Shown here piece after piece: positions 42,483-50,951 of a DNA stretch of 64,000 bases. Where the stretch lies: the NCBI GenBank assembly GCA_943370385.1, contig CALRQT020000007.1, positions 1 through 64,000 of the forward strand, read 5' to 3'. The notes below the pieces were generated by a model, which made no database searches, was not told the origin of the DNA, and saw nothing but the letters and a program-made list of their open reading frames with translations. How positions within the stretch are numbered: position 1 is the first letter of the stretch; every line of letters begins with the position of its first letter. Made by a program: the position numbers and the translations under genes. The stretch comes from BAIKAL-G1 sp943370385 (GTDB lineage Bacteria > Cyanobacteriota > Cyanobacteriia > PCC-6307 > Cyanobiaceae).

Positions 42483-44530
42483 TAGACCCGCAGGGCATCG
42501 AGCACGGAGCGATCTTCCAGGGTGCTGGTGTCACCGCTCACCTCTTCGCCGGCCGCCAGGGAGCGCAGGATGCGCCGCATGATCTTGCCGCTGCGGGTTT
42601 TAGGCAGGGAATCGGTGAAGTGGATGGCATCGGGCCGGGCAATCGGGCCGATCTCCTTGCCCACATGGCTGCGCAATTCGGCCACCAGGGCATCATCGCC
42701 AGTGCGTCCGGCCTCCAGGGTCACGAAGGCCACGATGCCCTCCCCCTTGAGCTCATCGGGCCGGCCCACCACGGCCGCCTCGGCCACGGCGCCGTGGCTC
42801 ACCAGGGCCGATTCGATTTCCATCGTGCCGAGCCGGTGGCCCGACACATTGATGACGTCATCGACCCGGCCCATCACCCAGAAGTAACCATCGGCGTCGC
42901 GGCGGGCCCCATCGCCGGCGAAATAGAGCCAGCTGCCATCGGCGGGGCGAATTTCTTCCCAGTAGCTCTTGCGGAAGCGCTCGGGATCGCCATGGACGGT
43001 GCGCATCATCCCCGGCCAGGGGCGCCGCACGGCCAGGTAGCCGCCCTGGTCCGGTCCCTGGGAGTGGCCTTCGTGGTCCACCACATCGGCGGCAATGCCT
43101 GGCAAGGGCAGGGTGGCTGAGCCGGGTTTGGTGGGGGTGGCACCGGGCAGGGGGCTGATCATCACGCCGCCAGTTTCGGTCTGCCACCAGGTGTCAATCA
43201 CCGGGCAGCGGCCGCCACCGATCACATCGCGATACCACATCCAGGCCTCCGGATTGATCGGTTCGCCGACGGTGCCCAGGATGCGAATCGAGTCCATTTT
43301 GTATTGGTCCGGCACGGCCCGGCCGCCTTTCATAAAGGCGCGGATCGCCGTGGGGGCGGTATAGAAGATCGTCACCTTGTGCTTCTCGATCACCTCCCAG
43401 AAGGCGCCTGGCTTGGAGGGCCTGGGCGCGCCCTCGTACATCAAGGTGGTGGCGCCATTGGAGAGGGGGCCGTAGACGATGTAGCTGTGGCCGGTGATCC
43501 AGCCCACATCCGCCGTGCACCAGTGGATGTCGTCGTCGCGGATATCGAAGATCCACTGGAAGGTGAGGTGGGCCCAGAGGTTGTAGCCGGCGGTGGTGTG
43601 CACCACCCCCTTCGGTTTGCCGGTGGAGCCGGAGGTGTACAGCACAAACAACCGGTCTTCGCTAGCCATCGGTTCGGCCGCACACTCGCTGCTCTGGGGC
43701 TCGACCAGCTCATGCCACCAGTGGTCCCGCCCCGGCTCGATCACGGCCCCCTGCTTGGTGCGCTGCACCACCAGCACGTGCTCCACGCTGGGGCAGGCGC
43801 CACCGGCGAGGGCCTCATCCACGGCGGGCTTGAGCGCCACGGCCTTGTCCTTGCGGAAGCCGCCGTCGGCGGTGATCACCAGCTTCACCTGGCCATCGAT
43901 CAGGCGATCGCGCAGGGCATCGGCGGAAAAGCCACCAAACACCACCGAGTGGGGGGCACCGATGCGGGCGCAGGCCAGCATGGCAATGGCGGCCTCGGGC
44001 ACCATCGGCATGTAAAGGGCCACCAGATCCCCCTTGCCAATCCCCAGGGCCTTAAGGGCATTGGCCGCCTTACAGACCTCGCCGTGGAGCTGGCGGTAGG
44101 TAAAACGGCGGGTGTCGCCGGGTTCGCCCTCCCAGATCAGGGCCGTTTTCTCGGCCGTGGGACCGGCCAGGTGGCGATCGAGGCAGTTGTAGGAGAGGTT
44201 GGTGCGGCCGCCTTCAAACCAGCGGGCAAAGGGAGGATTGGTCCAATCGAGCACCGTCTCAAAGGGCTCGAACCAATGCAGGTGCTGGCGAGCTAGGTCT
44301 CCCCAGAAGGAATCGGGATCGGCCTCGGCCTGGTCCACTAGGGCCTGGTAGGCGGCCATCGAGCCAATGCGGGCCGTGGCCGCCAGGGCCGCAGGGGGCT
44401 GGAACACCCGCTGCTCCTGCAAGACCGACTCAATTGTGGCCTCAGACTTGGTGGCCTCAGACTTGGCGGCGTCAGCCATCGTGGCGTCAGACATGGACGG
44501 CAAGGCCCCGGGCCCGTTCAGTGCTGCCAT
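42482..44530 (-). CDS. acsA: Acetyl-CoA synthetase
   Basis: AcsA activates acetate to acetyl-CoA. The 682-residue protein shows AMP-forming motifs: LYTSGSTGKPKGVVHTTAGY, DVGWITGHSYIVYGPL, DTWWQTETGG, GRVDDVINVSGHRLGTMEIE and the acetylatable-Lys end motif PKTRSGKIMRRILR. The extra N-terminus (before IESVLQEQRVF) includes KSEATKSEAT coded by 15-bp repeats. Starts at 44530 or the internal ATG at 44494 are both possible. The protein is otherwise full length. Confidence 0.96.
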   Translation of the reverse strand: MAALNGPGALPSMSDATMADAAKSEATKSEATIESVLQEQRVFQPPAALAATARIGSMAAYQALVDQAEADPDSFWGDLARQHLHWFEPFETVLDWTNPPFARWFEGGRTNLSYNCLDRHLAGPTAEKTALIWEGEPGDTRRFTYRQLHGEVCKAANALKALGIGKGDLVALYMPMVPEAAIAMLACARIGAPHSVVFGGFSADALRDRLIDGQVKLVITADGGFRKDKAVALKPAVDEALAGGACPSVEHVLVVQRTKQGAVIEPGRDHWWHELVEPQSSECAAEPMASEDRLFVLYTSGSTGKPKGVVHTTAGYNLWAHLTFQWIFDIRDDDIHWCTADVGWITGHSYIVYGPLSNGATTLMYEGAPRPSKPGAFWEVIEKHKVTIFYTAPTAIRAFMKGGRAVPDQYKMDSIRILGTVGEPINPEAWMWYRDVIGGGRCPVIDTWWQTETGGVMISPLPGATPTKPGSATLPLPGIAADVVDHEGHSQGPDQGGYLAVRRPWPGMMRTVHGDPERFRKSYWEEIRPADGSWLYFAGDGARRDADGYFWVMGRVDDVINVSGHRLGTMEIESALVSHGAVAEAAVVGRPDELKGEGIVAFVTLEAGRTGDDALVAELRSHVGKEIGPIARPDAIHFTDSLPKTRSGKIMRRILRSLAAGEEVSGDTSTLEDRSVLDALRV
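44436..44495. repeat. Four 15-bp tandem units in the acsA N-terminus
   Basis: Units at 44436-44450, -44465, -44480 and -44495 (first two identical: GTGGCCTCAGACTTG) encode the SEATK/ADAAK/SDATM blocks at the AcsA N-terminus. The unit length keeps frame, and family members begin right after it. Confidence 0.8.
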
Positions 44531-44613
44531 TCAAGCGAGACAACGGTCCTGGAGCGGCGGCTGTAACGCCCCGTCAGGCAGGCCCGGGGCAGCCCCAGCT
44601 CCAGGCGTTCCGC

Positions 44614-46986
44614 TCAGGCCTCCACGTAGTAGCCGCTGCGGGCCAGGGCCTCTTCCTCGGCGCTGAAGTGGGGCGGCTCCAGCACCAGGCTGGGGTCGTA
44701 GTGGTAAGTGGCCGAGAGGAACTGGGAGGCGAGCAGGGCCTGCTCGACGCTGTCCACCGAGGCCTCGGCCCGCTCCCACACCCGCTGCAGCTCCTCCTTA
44801 TCGCCCCGGCGCAGGGCCTGCTGCAACTCATCGCGCAGGATCGACAGGTGGCTGGCCTTTTTAATCACTGCGTAGATGCGCTCGATGCGCTCCAGGGGCA
44901 AGCTGGGCTCCTCCAGGGCCCGGGCCCGGGCCAGCTCCGAATCGAGGCTGGGCCAGTAGCGGGTCGTGTAGTGGGCGTCGCTTTCCTGGTGGAACCAGGG
45001 CTCGCTGCGGGCAATCGAAGAGGACACCGTGTTGTGCAGTTTCCAGAGGAACAGGCGCAGTCCAGTGCTATCGGTGATCGAGGCCAGCTTGGAATCGATC
45101 GTTACCTCAATGTGTTCGGTGGGGGTTTGCGGGCCCAGGAGTAGGTATTCGATCGGATACATGGTCACCTCCCGGTTTTTAACCACGTAGCGATTCAAAT
45201 GGAACCGGCAATAGGGACAGGCATACATGGTGGCCAGGGCCGGGAAGAAGCGTTTAAAGCAAGCCAACGCTTCGTTTTGACGCTGCCCTGCCGGCATAGC
45301 ATGGATCAGCTCGGCGCTGGTATGCATGAACCGCCAGGTGGCGGGGCCGATGTAATAGGGAAAACTAAGGCGCATCTCCGAGCGTTCAATGTCATCGCGA
45401 CCCAGGAAGATGTCGATGAAAGCAACGTATTCGGAGAGGTAGCCACTCTCGCGGCCAAACTCCTCCCGTTCCCGCCTTTTTTGGACCCCATTAATATAGT
45501 GATAACTCAATTCCCAGGCTTGCTTGAGTTCCTGCTTCACGGCCAACGGGCAGCCGAGGAAGTGGGCCTTTAGGGCGGTGGCATAGGTATCGAAATCGCC
45601 GGCGTTATTGCGCTGCTCAAACCAGCTATCAAGATCCGCTTCCGTTTCAGCCCCAATCGCCGCCAAGTCGGAGCGCGTCATCACCGAGGTAGCCTTCAGC
45701 AGCTTCGGCATGAAGTCTTCATACCAATAGCGCGTCGGCAGGATCGCACCGGCGTAGCGGGTGTCTGAATCGTCAACGATGACGCGATGCCAGCGCTCCA
45801 GAAAGGGCGTCGCCGCGCTGCCATCGGCCTGGTCGGCGGGGGTGGGGGAATGGCGATGGCTGGAGAGTTCGCGGAAATCCTCCTGGTGGCGCAGACGATT
45901 GAGTTCGTGCAGTTGCAGTTCCTCCAAACCAATCTCAGCGGCGGAGTGGCCCTGCAGGGCGCCGCTGAGCACCAGTTCCATGGCGGCGGCAAACACCTGG
46001 TGGTGGTGCTCAAGCCCATCGAGCTCGGCCTCAATCACCCGCTCAGCGGCGGCCATCTCGGCCGTGGGCTCGATGCTGGCCCAGTTGGTCATGCGCGCTT
46101 CCAGCTGATCCAGCATGCCGTTCACGGAGCTGCGCAGATCCTCTAAGGGCTCCTCCGCACCCACTTCCACAATGCCTAGGGATTGGTAAAGATCCAGCGC
46201 CGCATTCACAAAACCGACGAAGTTGGGAATCGTGTAGGGCAGGTCGTAGGCGCGCAGATGGGTTTCGGAATTGGCCGAATAGTTCTCGCGGAAACTGCGA
46301 TAGGCCGCCCCCTGGAGCAACCGGAATAGGCCGATACGCATCTGCAGCGGCGAGGTCCCCCCCTGGCTCGCGGCCGGAGGGCTTGCCGGGGCAGTAGGGC
46401 TTGCCGGGGCCGGGCTGGCCATGGGTTGGCCCTGGGCCGCCGCCGGCGATGCCGTCGATGAAGCCGTCTGGGGCGTTGGGACGCCGGTTCCGGCCCCATG
46501 GGCCCCGGGCCGCCCGCCCAGATGGGCCGCGTGATACGCCTTGGGATGGGACGAGAAATCCGCGGGCAGGAAGGCCAGCACATCGGCCAGGGTGATTTCG
46601 CCGGACCCATCCCGGTTCAGTTCCACCACCAGATCCTTCGCTTCGGCTTCCGGTAGCTCGAAGAGTTGGACCAACCGCTGCACCTGGGCCGGATCGACCG
46701 TGCCCCGCTGGTTGGGATCGAGCAGGCGGAAGGCGGCCTCCAGGCGCAGGCGCTGATCGCCCAGCAGCACCGTGAGCAGCAGCAGGCGCCGGTCCCGGGT
46801 CGCATCGGGCGGGATTCGGTAGGCCAAACAAACCGATTCCACTTCGCGGCCATTGACCTGGACCCCGGCGGCGGCGCAGGCCTGGGTGAGGAGCTCGGAA
46901 GTGGGAACCCGGGGTTGCTCGCCCGAGAGGATTTGCCAGCGATCGGCAATCGTTTCGAGGGTGGGGAGCAGGGTGATGTCAGGCAT
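44614..46986 (-). CDS. EF-hand / Erv1-like sulfhydryl oxidase fusion protein
   Basis: The 790-residue protein has a helical N-terminus, then an EF-hand pair (about 85-140): LLDPNQRGTVDPAQ, in which the first loop is imperfect, and ELNRDGSGEITLADVL, a good calcium loop. A Pro/Ala/Ser linker (about 157-212) follows, then a long helical region and an Erv/ALR-like part (about 540-665). The latter shows PYYIGPATWRFMHTSAELIH, MYACPYCRFHLNRY with a CxxC at Cys590/Cys593, and KLHNTVSSSIARSEPWF, which recalls the Erv FAD-binding HNxVN helix. Such enzymes form disulfides and pass electrons to oxygen. No signal peptide is seen. Fusion and function are inferred; the CxxC and HN motifs are directly visible. 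Confidence 0.72.
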   Translation of the reverse strand: MPDITLLPTLETIADRWQILSGEQPRVPTSELLTQACAAAGVQVNGREVESVCLAYRIPPDATRDRRLLLLTVLLGDQRLRLEAAFRLLDPNQRGTVDPAQVQRLVQLFELPEAEAKDLVVELNRDGSGEITLADVLAFLPADFSSHPKAYHAAHLGGRPGAHGAGTGVPTPQTASSTASPAAAQGQPMASPAPASPTAPASPPAASQGGTSPLQMRIGLFRLLQGAAYRSFRENYSANSETHLRAYDLPYTIPNFVGFVNAALDLYQSLGIVEVGAEEPLEDLRSSVNGMLDQLEARMTNWASIEPTAEMAAAERVIEAELDGLEHHHQVFAAAMELVLSGALQGHSAAEIGLEELQLHELNRLRHQEDFRELSSHRHSPTPADQADGSAATPFLERWHRVIVDDSDTRYAGAILPTRYWYEDFMPKLLKATSVMTRSDLAAIGAETEADLDSWFEQRNNAGDFDTYATALKAHFLGCPLAVKQELKQAWELSYHYINGVQKRREREEFGRESGYLSEYVAFIDIFLGRDDIERSEMRLSFPYYIGPATWRFMHTSAELIHAMPAGQRQNEALACFKRFFPALATMYACPYCRFHLNRYVVKNREVTMYPIEYLLLGPQTPTEHIEVTIDSKLASITDSTGLRLFLWKLHNTVSSSIARSEPWFHQESDAHYTTRYWPSLDSELARARALEEPSLPLERIERIYAVIKKASHLSILRDELQQALRRGDKEELQRVWERAEASVDSVEQALLASQFLSATYHYDPSLVLEPPHFSAEEEALARSGYYVEA

Positions 46987-47101
46987 TATTTGACGCCAGC
47001 GACCCCGAGGCTAAACGCCATGGCGCTGCTTTTTTGCCGGCGCGGGTTCCCTGCCCGAAGCCAGCAAGGGAGCCAGGACCGCGGTGCTCGAAGATGGGCC
47101 C

Positions 47102-47764
47102 ATGCCCCGGCCCGCCGCCTGCCTGTTTGACCTTGATGGTCTGCTGCTCGACACCGAGCCGCTCCATGCCCGGGCTTGGCAAGAGGCAGCGAGCCACTTT
47201 GGCCGCCCCCTGGCCCAGGCCGAACTGCTCTGCCTGCGGGGACGGCGACGCCAGGACTGTGTGCGCCAGGTGTTGGGCTGGATTGCTGAAACCAGCACTA
47301 GTCCACCCACGGCCCCCGAGCTGCTGGCGGTGCGCCAGCCCCTGGCCGAGGCCCTGTTGGTGTTGGCACCACCGATGCCTGGCGCCGAGGAACTGGTCTG
47401 CCGTTGCAACCACAAGGGCATTCCGATGGCCCTGGCCACCAGCAGTTCCGGCGATGCGGTGGCCCTGAAAACGGCCCCCCACCCCTGGTTGGCGCCGATC
47501 ACCACGCGGGTGTTCGGTGATGACCCGGGCCTGGGCGCTGGGAAGCCGGCGCCGGATGTGTATCTGCTGGCGGCGGAACGGCTGGGGGTGAAAGCGGAGG
47601 ATTGCTGGGCCTTTGAGGATTCGCCAGCCGGCGCCCGGGCCGCTACCTCGGCCGGGTGTCGGGTGTTTGTCCTGGCGCCCCAGGACCTGGACGCCAGCCA
47701 GCGCCGGGATCTCTATCCGGCCAGCGTTGAACTGATCAGCACCTTGGCGGAGGTACCTATCTAA
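47102..47764 (+). CDS. HAD superfamily phosphatase / phosphoglucomutase-like
   Basis: The 220-residue protein from ATG 47102 has HAD motif I FDLDGLLLDTEPLH (nucleophile DxD), motif II LATSSS, motif III region with GAGKPAPDVYLLA (Lys) and motif IV CWAFEDSPAGARAA. The helical cap (about 15-75) is of the beta-phosphoglucomutase type (subfamily I). A GTG at 47084 would add six residues and is less likely. The substrate cannot be told. It is divergent from the EF-hand/Erv-like gene. Confidence 0.88.
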   Translation: MPRPAACLFDLDGLLLDTEPLHARAWQEAASHFGRPLAQAELLCLRGRRRQDCVRQVLGWIAETSTSPPTAPELLAVRQPLAEALLVLAPPMPGAEELVCRCNHKGIPMALATSSSGDAVALKTAPHPWLAPITTRVFGDDPGLGAGKPAPDVYLLAAERLGVKAEDCWAFEDSPAGARAATSAGCRVFVLAPQDLDASQRRDLYPASVELISTLAEVPI

Positions 47765-47773
47765 CGCATAAAC

Positions 47774-47839
47774 GTTTCGCTTAAAGGTTTCGCTTGAAGG
47801 CTTAAAGGTTTGAAGGTTTAAAGGTTTGAAGGTTTAAGC
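47774..47839. repeat. Nested 13-bp and 8-bp tandem repeats between convergent genes
   Basis: Two 13-base units (GTTTCGCTTAAAG and GTTTCGCTTGAAG, 47774-47799) run into five 8-base units of GTTTGAAG/GTTTAAAG type (47800-47839). The AT-rich block lies between the convergent HAD and prenyl synthase genes. Confidence 0.85.
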
Positions 47840-47902
47840 CGTTGAAAATTCAACCCTTTGAAGTTGCAATCAACACCATGGAACAGTTTCCCTAAGCACC
47901 GA

Positions 47903-48874
47903 TCAATAGAGCCGGCTGAGTACAAATTCCGGCAGTTGGAGCAGGGCACTACGGCACTCCGAGGGGGGCAACCAGCTGAGGGCATCGGCCGCCTCGCGGG
48001 CGAACTCCTGGGCCAGGACGCGGGAGCGGCCAATCGCTTCGCTGCCCCGCACCAGCTCCAGGGCCTGCTCCAGGTCGCCACTTTCGCAGAACTCCCGCTC
48101 GATCAGGCCGGCCAGGGCCGGATGTTCCTCCATCGCATAGAGGGCCGGAGCCGTGAGGTAGCCCGAGGCCAGGTCGCTGGCGGCAGGTTTACCAAGCTGT
48201 TGGTCACTGCCGGTGAAATCGAGGATGTCATCCACCACCTGGAAGGCCAGGCCCAACTGGCGGCCGAAGCGATACAAATCATCCAAGCGCCCATCGGGCA
48301 AGCCGCTGAGCACGCCGGCCGCTCGGCAGCTGTTCGCAATCAGGGAGGCGGTTTTGCAGTAGCTCTTTTCCAGGTAGGTGGCGAAGGTCTGGCCAGTGTC
48401 GTAACGGAACAGGCCCTGGCGGATTTCGCCATCGGCCAGATCCATGATCACGCGCGAAAGCAGCTTCACCACCTCAAGGTCGTCGAGGTTGGCCAGGTGC
48501 CAGCTGGCCTGGGCGAAGAGGAAATCGCCGGCCAGCACCGCCACCCGATGGTTGAAGCGGCTGTGCACGGTGGCCACGCCCCGGCGGGTGGCCGCCTCAT
48601 CAACCACGTCGTCGTGGACAAGGGAGGCCGTGTGGATCATTTCGGTGATCTCGGCCAGGCGCCGATGGCGCGCTCCAAGCTCCCCATCGGCGGAGAGGGC
48701 CCTGGAGATCAACAGGACGATGCCGGGCCGCAGGCGCTTGCCACCGGCGCTGAACAGGTGTTCGGCGGCCGCCTGCAGGATCGGGTGACCAGCACCAATC
48801 AGGTGGCGCAGGTCGCTGAGGAGGGTTTCAAGATCCACCTCCACCGGCTGAAGAAGCTCTGCGACCGTTGCCAT
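47903..48874 (-). CDS. sds: Long-chain all-trans polyprenyl diphosphate (solanesyl-type) synthase
   Basis: The 323-residue protein makes the long isoprenoid tail of plastoquinone and/or phylloquinone-type quinones from IPP. Both Asp-rich motifs are present: LVHDDVVDEAATRRG (first) and VVDDILDF (second), as is the GGKRLRPGIVLL segment and YLEKSYCKTASLIANS. The ATG at 48874 is preferred over the open frame to 48910, because family members begin around MATVAELLQPVE. Chain length is set by residues I cannot judge with certainty, so solanesyl is inferred from cyanobacterial context. Confidence 0.9.
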   Translation of the reverse strand: MATVAELLQPVEVDLETLLSDLRHLIGAGHPILQAAAEHLFSAGGKRLRPGIVLLISRALSADGELGARHRRLAEITEMIHTASLVHDDVVDEAATRRGVATVHSRFNHRVAVLAGDFLFAQASWHLANLDDLEVVKLLSRVIMDLADGEIRQGLFRYDTGQTFATYLEKSYCKTASLIANSCRAAGVLSGLPDGRLDDLYRFGRQLGLAFQVVDDILDFTGSDQQLGKPAASDLASGYLTAPALYAMEEHPALAGLIEREFCESGDLEQALELVRGSEAIGRSRVLAQEFAREAADALSWLPPSECRSALLQLPEFVLSRLY

Positions 48875-48982
48875 GACCCCCTGCGGTAAAGCAATCCTAG
48901 AAGGCCCCAATGGGCTGGTGCTGGTTGGTTGGCCGCTGTTGGTCGGCAGCGGGTCATCTTGGAGCCGGCGGCCTGGCGGGAG

Positions 48983-49768
48983 CTAGCCCTGGCGCAGGTC
49001 CACCTGCTGCACCTCGGGTCGCTCGCCCAACCAGGATGTGGCCGCTAGGGAAAAGGGATCCGCCGGCCCGGTCACCCGGAAGCAACAGCGCTCCAACCGC
49101 CGGGCCGGCTGATCCAGGCAGGGGGCCAGGACGCCATCGAGGCGGGCGGCGGCGGCCACGGCCGGATCCACCAGCACCACATCGGCGGGCACCAACTCCT
49201 GCAGCAACGGTTGGAGCAGGGGGTAATGGGTGCAGCCGAGCACGATCACCTCAACCCGGGCCGCCAGCAGCGGCTCCAGGTAGGTCTGGGCGGCCTGGCG
49301 CAGGGCAGTCCCTGAGAGCTGGCCCGTTTCGATCAGGGGCACAAAGGCCGGACAGCCGACTTCCACCACCTCGGCGCCGGGGTGGACGGCGCGGATGCTG
49401 TGGCCATAGGCGCCGCTGGCCGCGGTCGCTGGGGTGGCCAGCACCCCCACCCGGTCCGCTTGAAGCTGGCTGGCGGCACTATCGATCAGGCCCAGCACCG
49501 GCACCCCGGCCAGGCTTTCGGCCACATCGAAGGCCAGGGCATTGGTGGTGTTGCAGGCCATCAAGATCCCATCCACCCCCTGGCGCCCCAGCCAGCGGAT
49601 CACCTCGGCGGCGATGGCGCGAATCTCCTCGGGGCTGCGCTGGCCGTAGGGAACCCGGGCCGTATCGCCCAGGTAGAGGCAGCGTTGACCCGGGCGCCGG
49701 GCTAACACCTGGCGCAACACCGTCAAACCGCCGACGCCGCTATCAAACAGGCCCAGCAGGCTGCTCAC
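48983..49768 (-). CDS. murI: Glutamate racemase
   Basis: MurI supplies D-glutamate for peptidoglycan. The 261-residue protein shows LGLFDSGVGGLTVL, YLGDTARVPYGQRS, the catalytic Cys motif MACNTTNALA and the second Cys motif LGCTHYPLLQP. Its ATG overlaps the stop of the upstream amidase gene by four bases, linking two peptidoglycan genes in one operon. Confidence 0.96.
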   Translation of the reverse strand: MSSLLGLFDSGVGGLTVLRQVLARRPGQRCLYLGDTARVPYGQRSPEEIRAIAAEVIRWLGRQGVDGILMACNTTNALAFDVAESLAGVPVLGLIDSAASQLQADRVGVLATPATAASGAYGHSIRAVHPGAEVVEVGCPAFVPLIETGQLSGTALRQAAQTYLEPLLAARVEVIVLGCTHYPLLQPLLQELVPADVVLVDPAVAAAARLDGVLAPCLDQPARRLERCCFRVTGPADPFSLAATSWLGERPEVQQVDLRQG

Positions 49769-50943
49769 GGGCCCTGCCTCAACACATTGAGCAGGCCCCG
49801 GCTAATCGCCAGGGCCAGGCGGCGGCGGTGGGCGGGGTCGGCCAGCCGCGGCGAATCGAGTTGGCCGGTGACAAAGCCCAGCTCCACCAGGGCCGAGGGC
49901 ATCACCGTGCGGCGGATCACGTAAAAACGGGCCGTGCGGGCGCCGCGATCGGGGCTGCCGGGGGACACGGCCAACACCTCGTCCTGGACGGCCTGGGCCA
50001 GGGCCCGGGCGCGGGGGCTTTCGAAATAGAAGGTTTCGATGCCATTGACATCGGGGCGGGTCATGGAGAGGGCATTGGCGTGGATGCTCAAGAACAGATC
50101 GGCGCCGCTGCTGTTGGCGAGGGCCGCCCGGGGCGGCAGGTCCACGTCCACTTCCGAGGTGCGGGTCATCAACACCTGTACCCCCTTGGCCTGGAGCAAC
50201 TGGGCCACCTGCAGGCCGACATCGAGCACCACATCGGTTTCGCGCAGGTTGGCTATGCCCACGGCGCCGGGATCGGGGCCCCCGTGGCCGGGATCGATCA
50301 CCACCTTGAAGCGGCCCCGGGCCACCTCCGGCAAGCCACTGGCCGAGAGCGTTCCCACAGGAGTGCCGAGGCGGGGCTGGGGGGCCCCAATCGGCCCCTG
50401 GCGCCAGGCTGGGATGGAGACCGGGGCCTCGATGTCGCCTTCGCCCTGGGCCTGCAGGCCGTAGGGGGCCAGGCCGGTGAGCTCCATGCGCCAGCGGTCC
50501 CGGGCCGTACCCACCAGCTTCAAGCTGCTGGGATCGAGCTGGGTGCCGGGCTGGAACTCCACCACCAGCCGGGTGGAATCGGGGGTGGGCTGGCCGACCC
50601 GGATCTGGCGCACGAGGCCGCTGCCGGGGACCGTGCGGGTGCGCAGGGGCGCCCCAGGCATGTCAAACCAGACCCGCGGGCCGATGGCGCCGCGGCCGGC
50701 CTCATAGAAGGCCCGCACCGGGAGGTCTGGGGCGGTGCGCAGCTCCAGTTGGCCCTGGGGGTTGATGCGCCAGGCCGATAGGGGGCTAGCCGCCAGGGCT
50801 GGCAGGGGCGAGAGGGCGAGCGCCAGGGGCACCAGGGCCAGGGCCCTGCCCCAGCCCAGGGGCGACCGCAAGCTGAGGGCCTGAACGACCCCAAGGGCAG
50901 TCCGCCCCACGCTCGGACGGCGGCGCGACACCAGGCCAGCCAT
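49765..50943 (-). CDS. N-acetylmuramoyl-L-alanine amidase with AMIN domain
   Basis: The 392-residue exported protein has an N-terminal signal-like segment (about 30-52, ALALVPLALALSPLPALAA), an AMIN domain (about 60-165) that targets the envelope, a linker, and a zinc-dependent Amidase_3 domain (about 205-390). Zinc and catalytic residues appear in VIDPGHGGPDPGA (His), LRETDVVL (Glu), LFLSIHANAL (His) and SALVELGFVTG (catalytic Glu). It cleaves peptide stems from glycan, acting in cell separation. The next gene, murI, overlaps by four bases; the nitrilase gene lies 8 bases upstream. Confidence 0.94.
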   Translation of the reverse strand: MAGLVSRRRPSVGRTALGVVQALSLRSPLGWGRALALVPLALALSPLPALAASPLSAWRINPQGQLELRTAPDLPVRAFYEAGRGAIGPRVWFDMPGAPLRTRTVPGSGLVRQIRVGQPTPDSTRLVVEFQPGTQLDPSSLKLVGTARDRWRMELTGLAPYGLQAQGEGDIEAPVSIPAWRQGPIGAPQPRLGTPVGTLSASGLPEVARGRFKVVIDPGHGGPDPGAVGIANLRETDVVLDVGLQVAQLLQAKGVQVLMTRTSEVDVDLPPRAALANSSGADLFLSIHANALSMTRPDVNGIETFYFESPRARALAQAVQDEVLAVSPGSPDRGARTARFYVIRRTVMPSALVELGFVTGQLDSPRLADPAHRRRLALAISRGLLNVLRQGP

Positions 50944-50951
50944 CGGAGCGT

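Noticed and set aside
48910..50781. 623-codon plus-strand frame opposite murI and the amidase
   Set aside because: Gly/Pro/Arg/His-rich antisense frame produced by high GC; both minus-strand genes have catalytic motifs.
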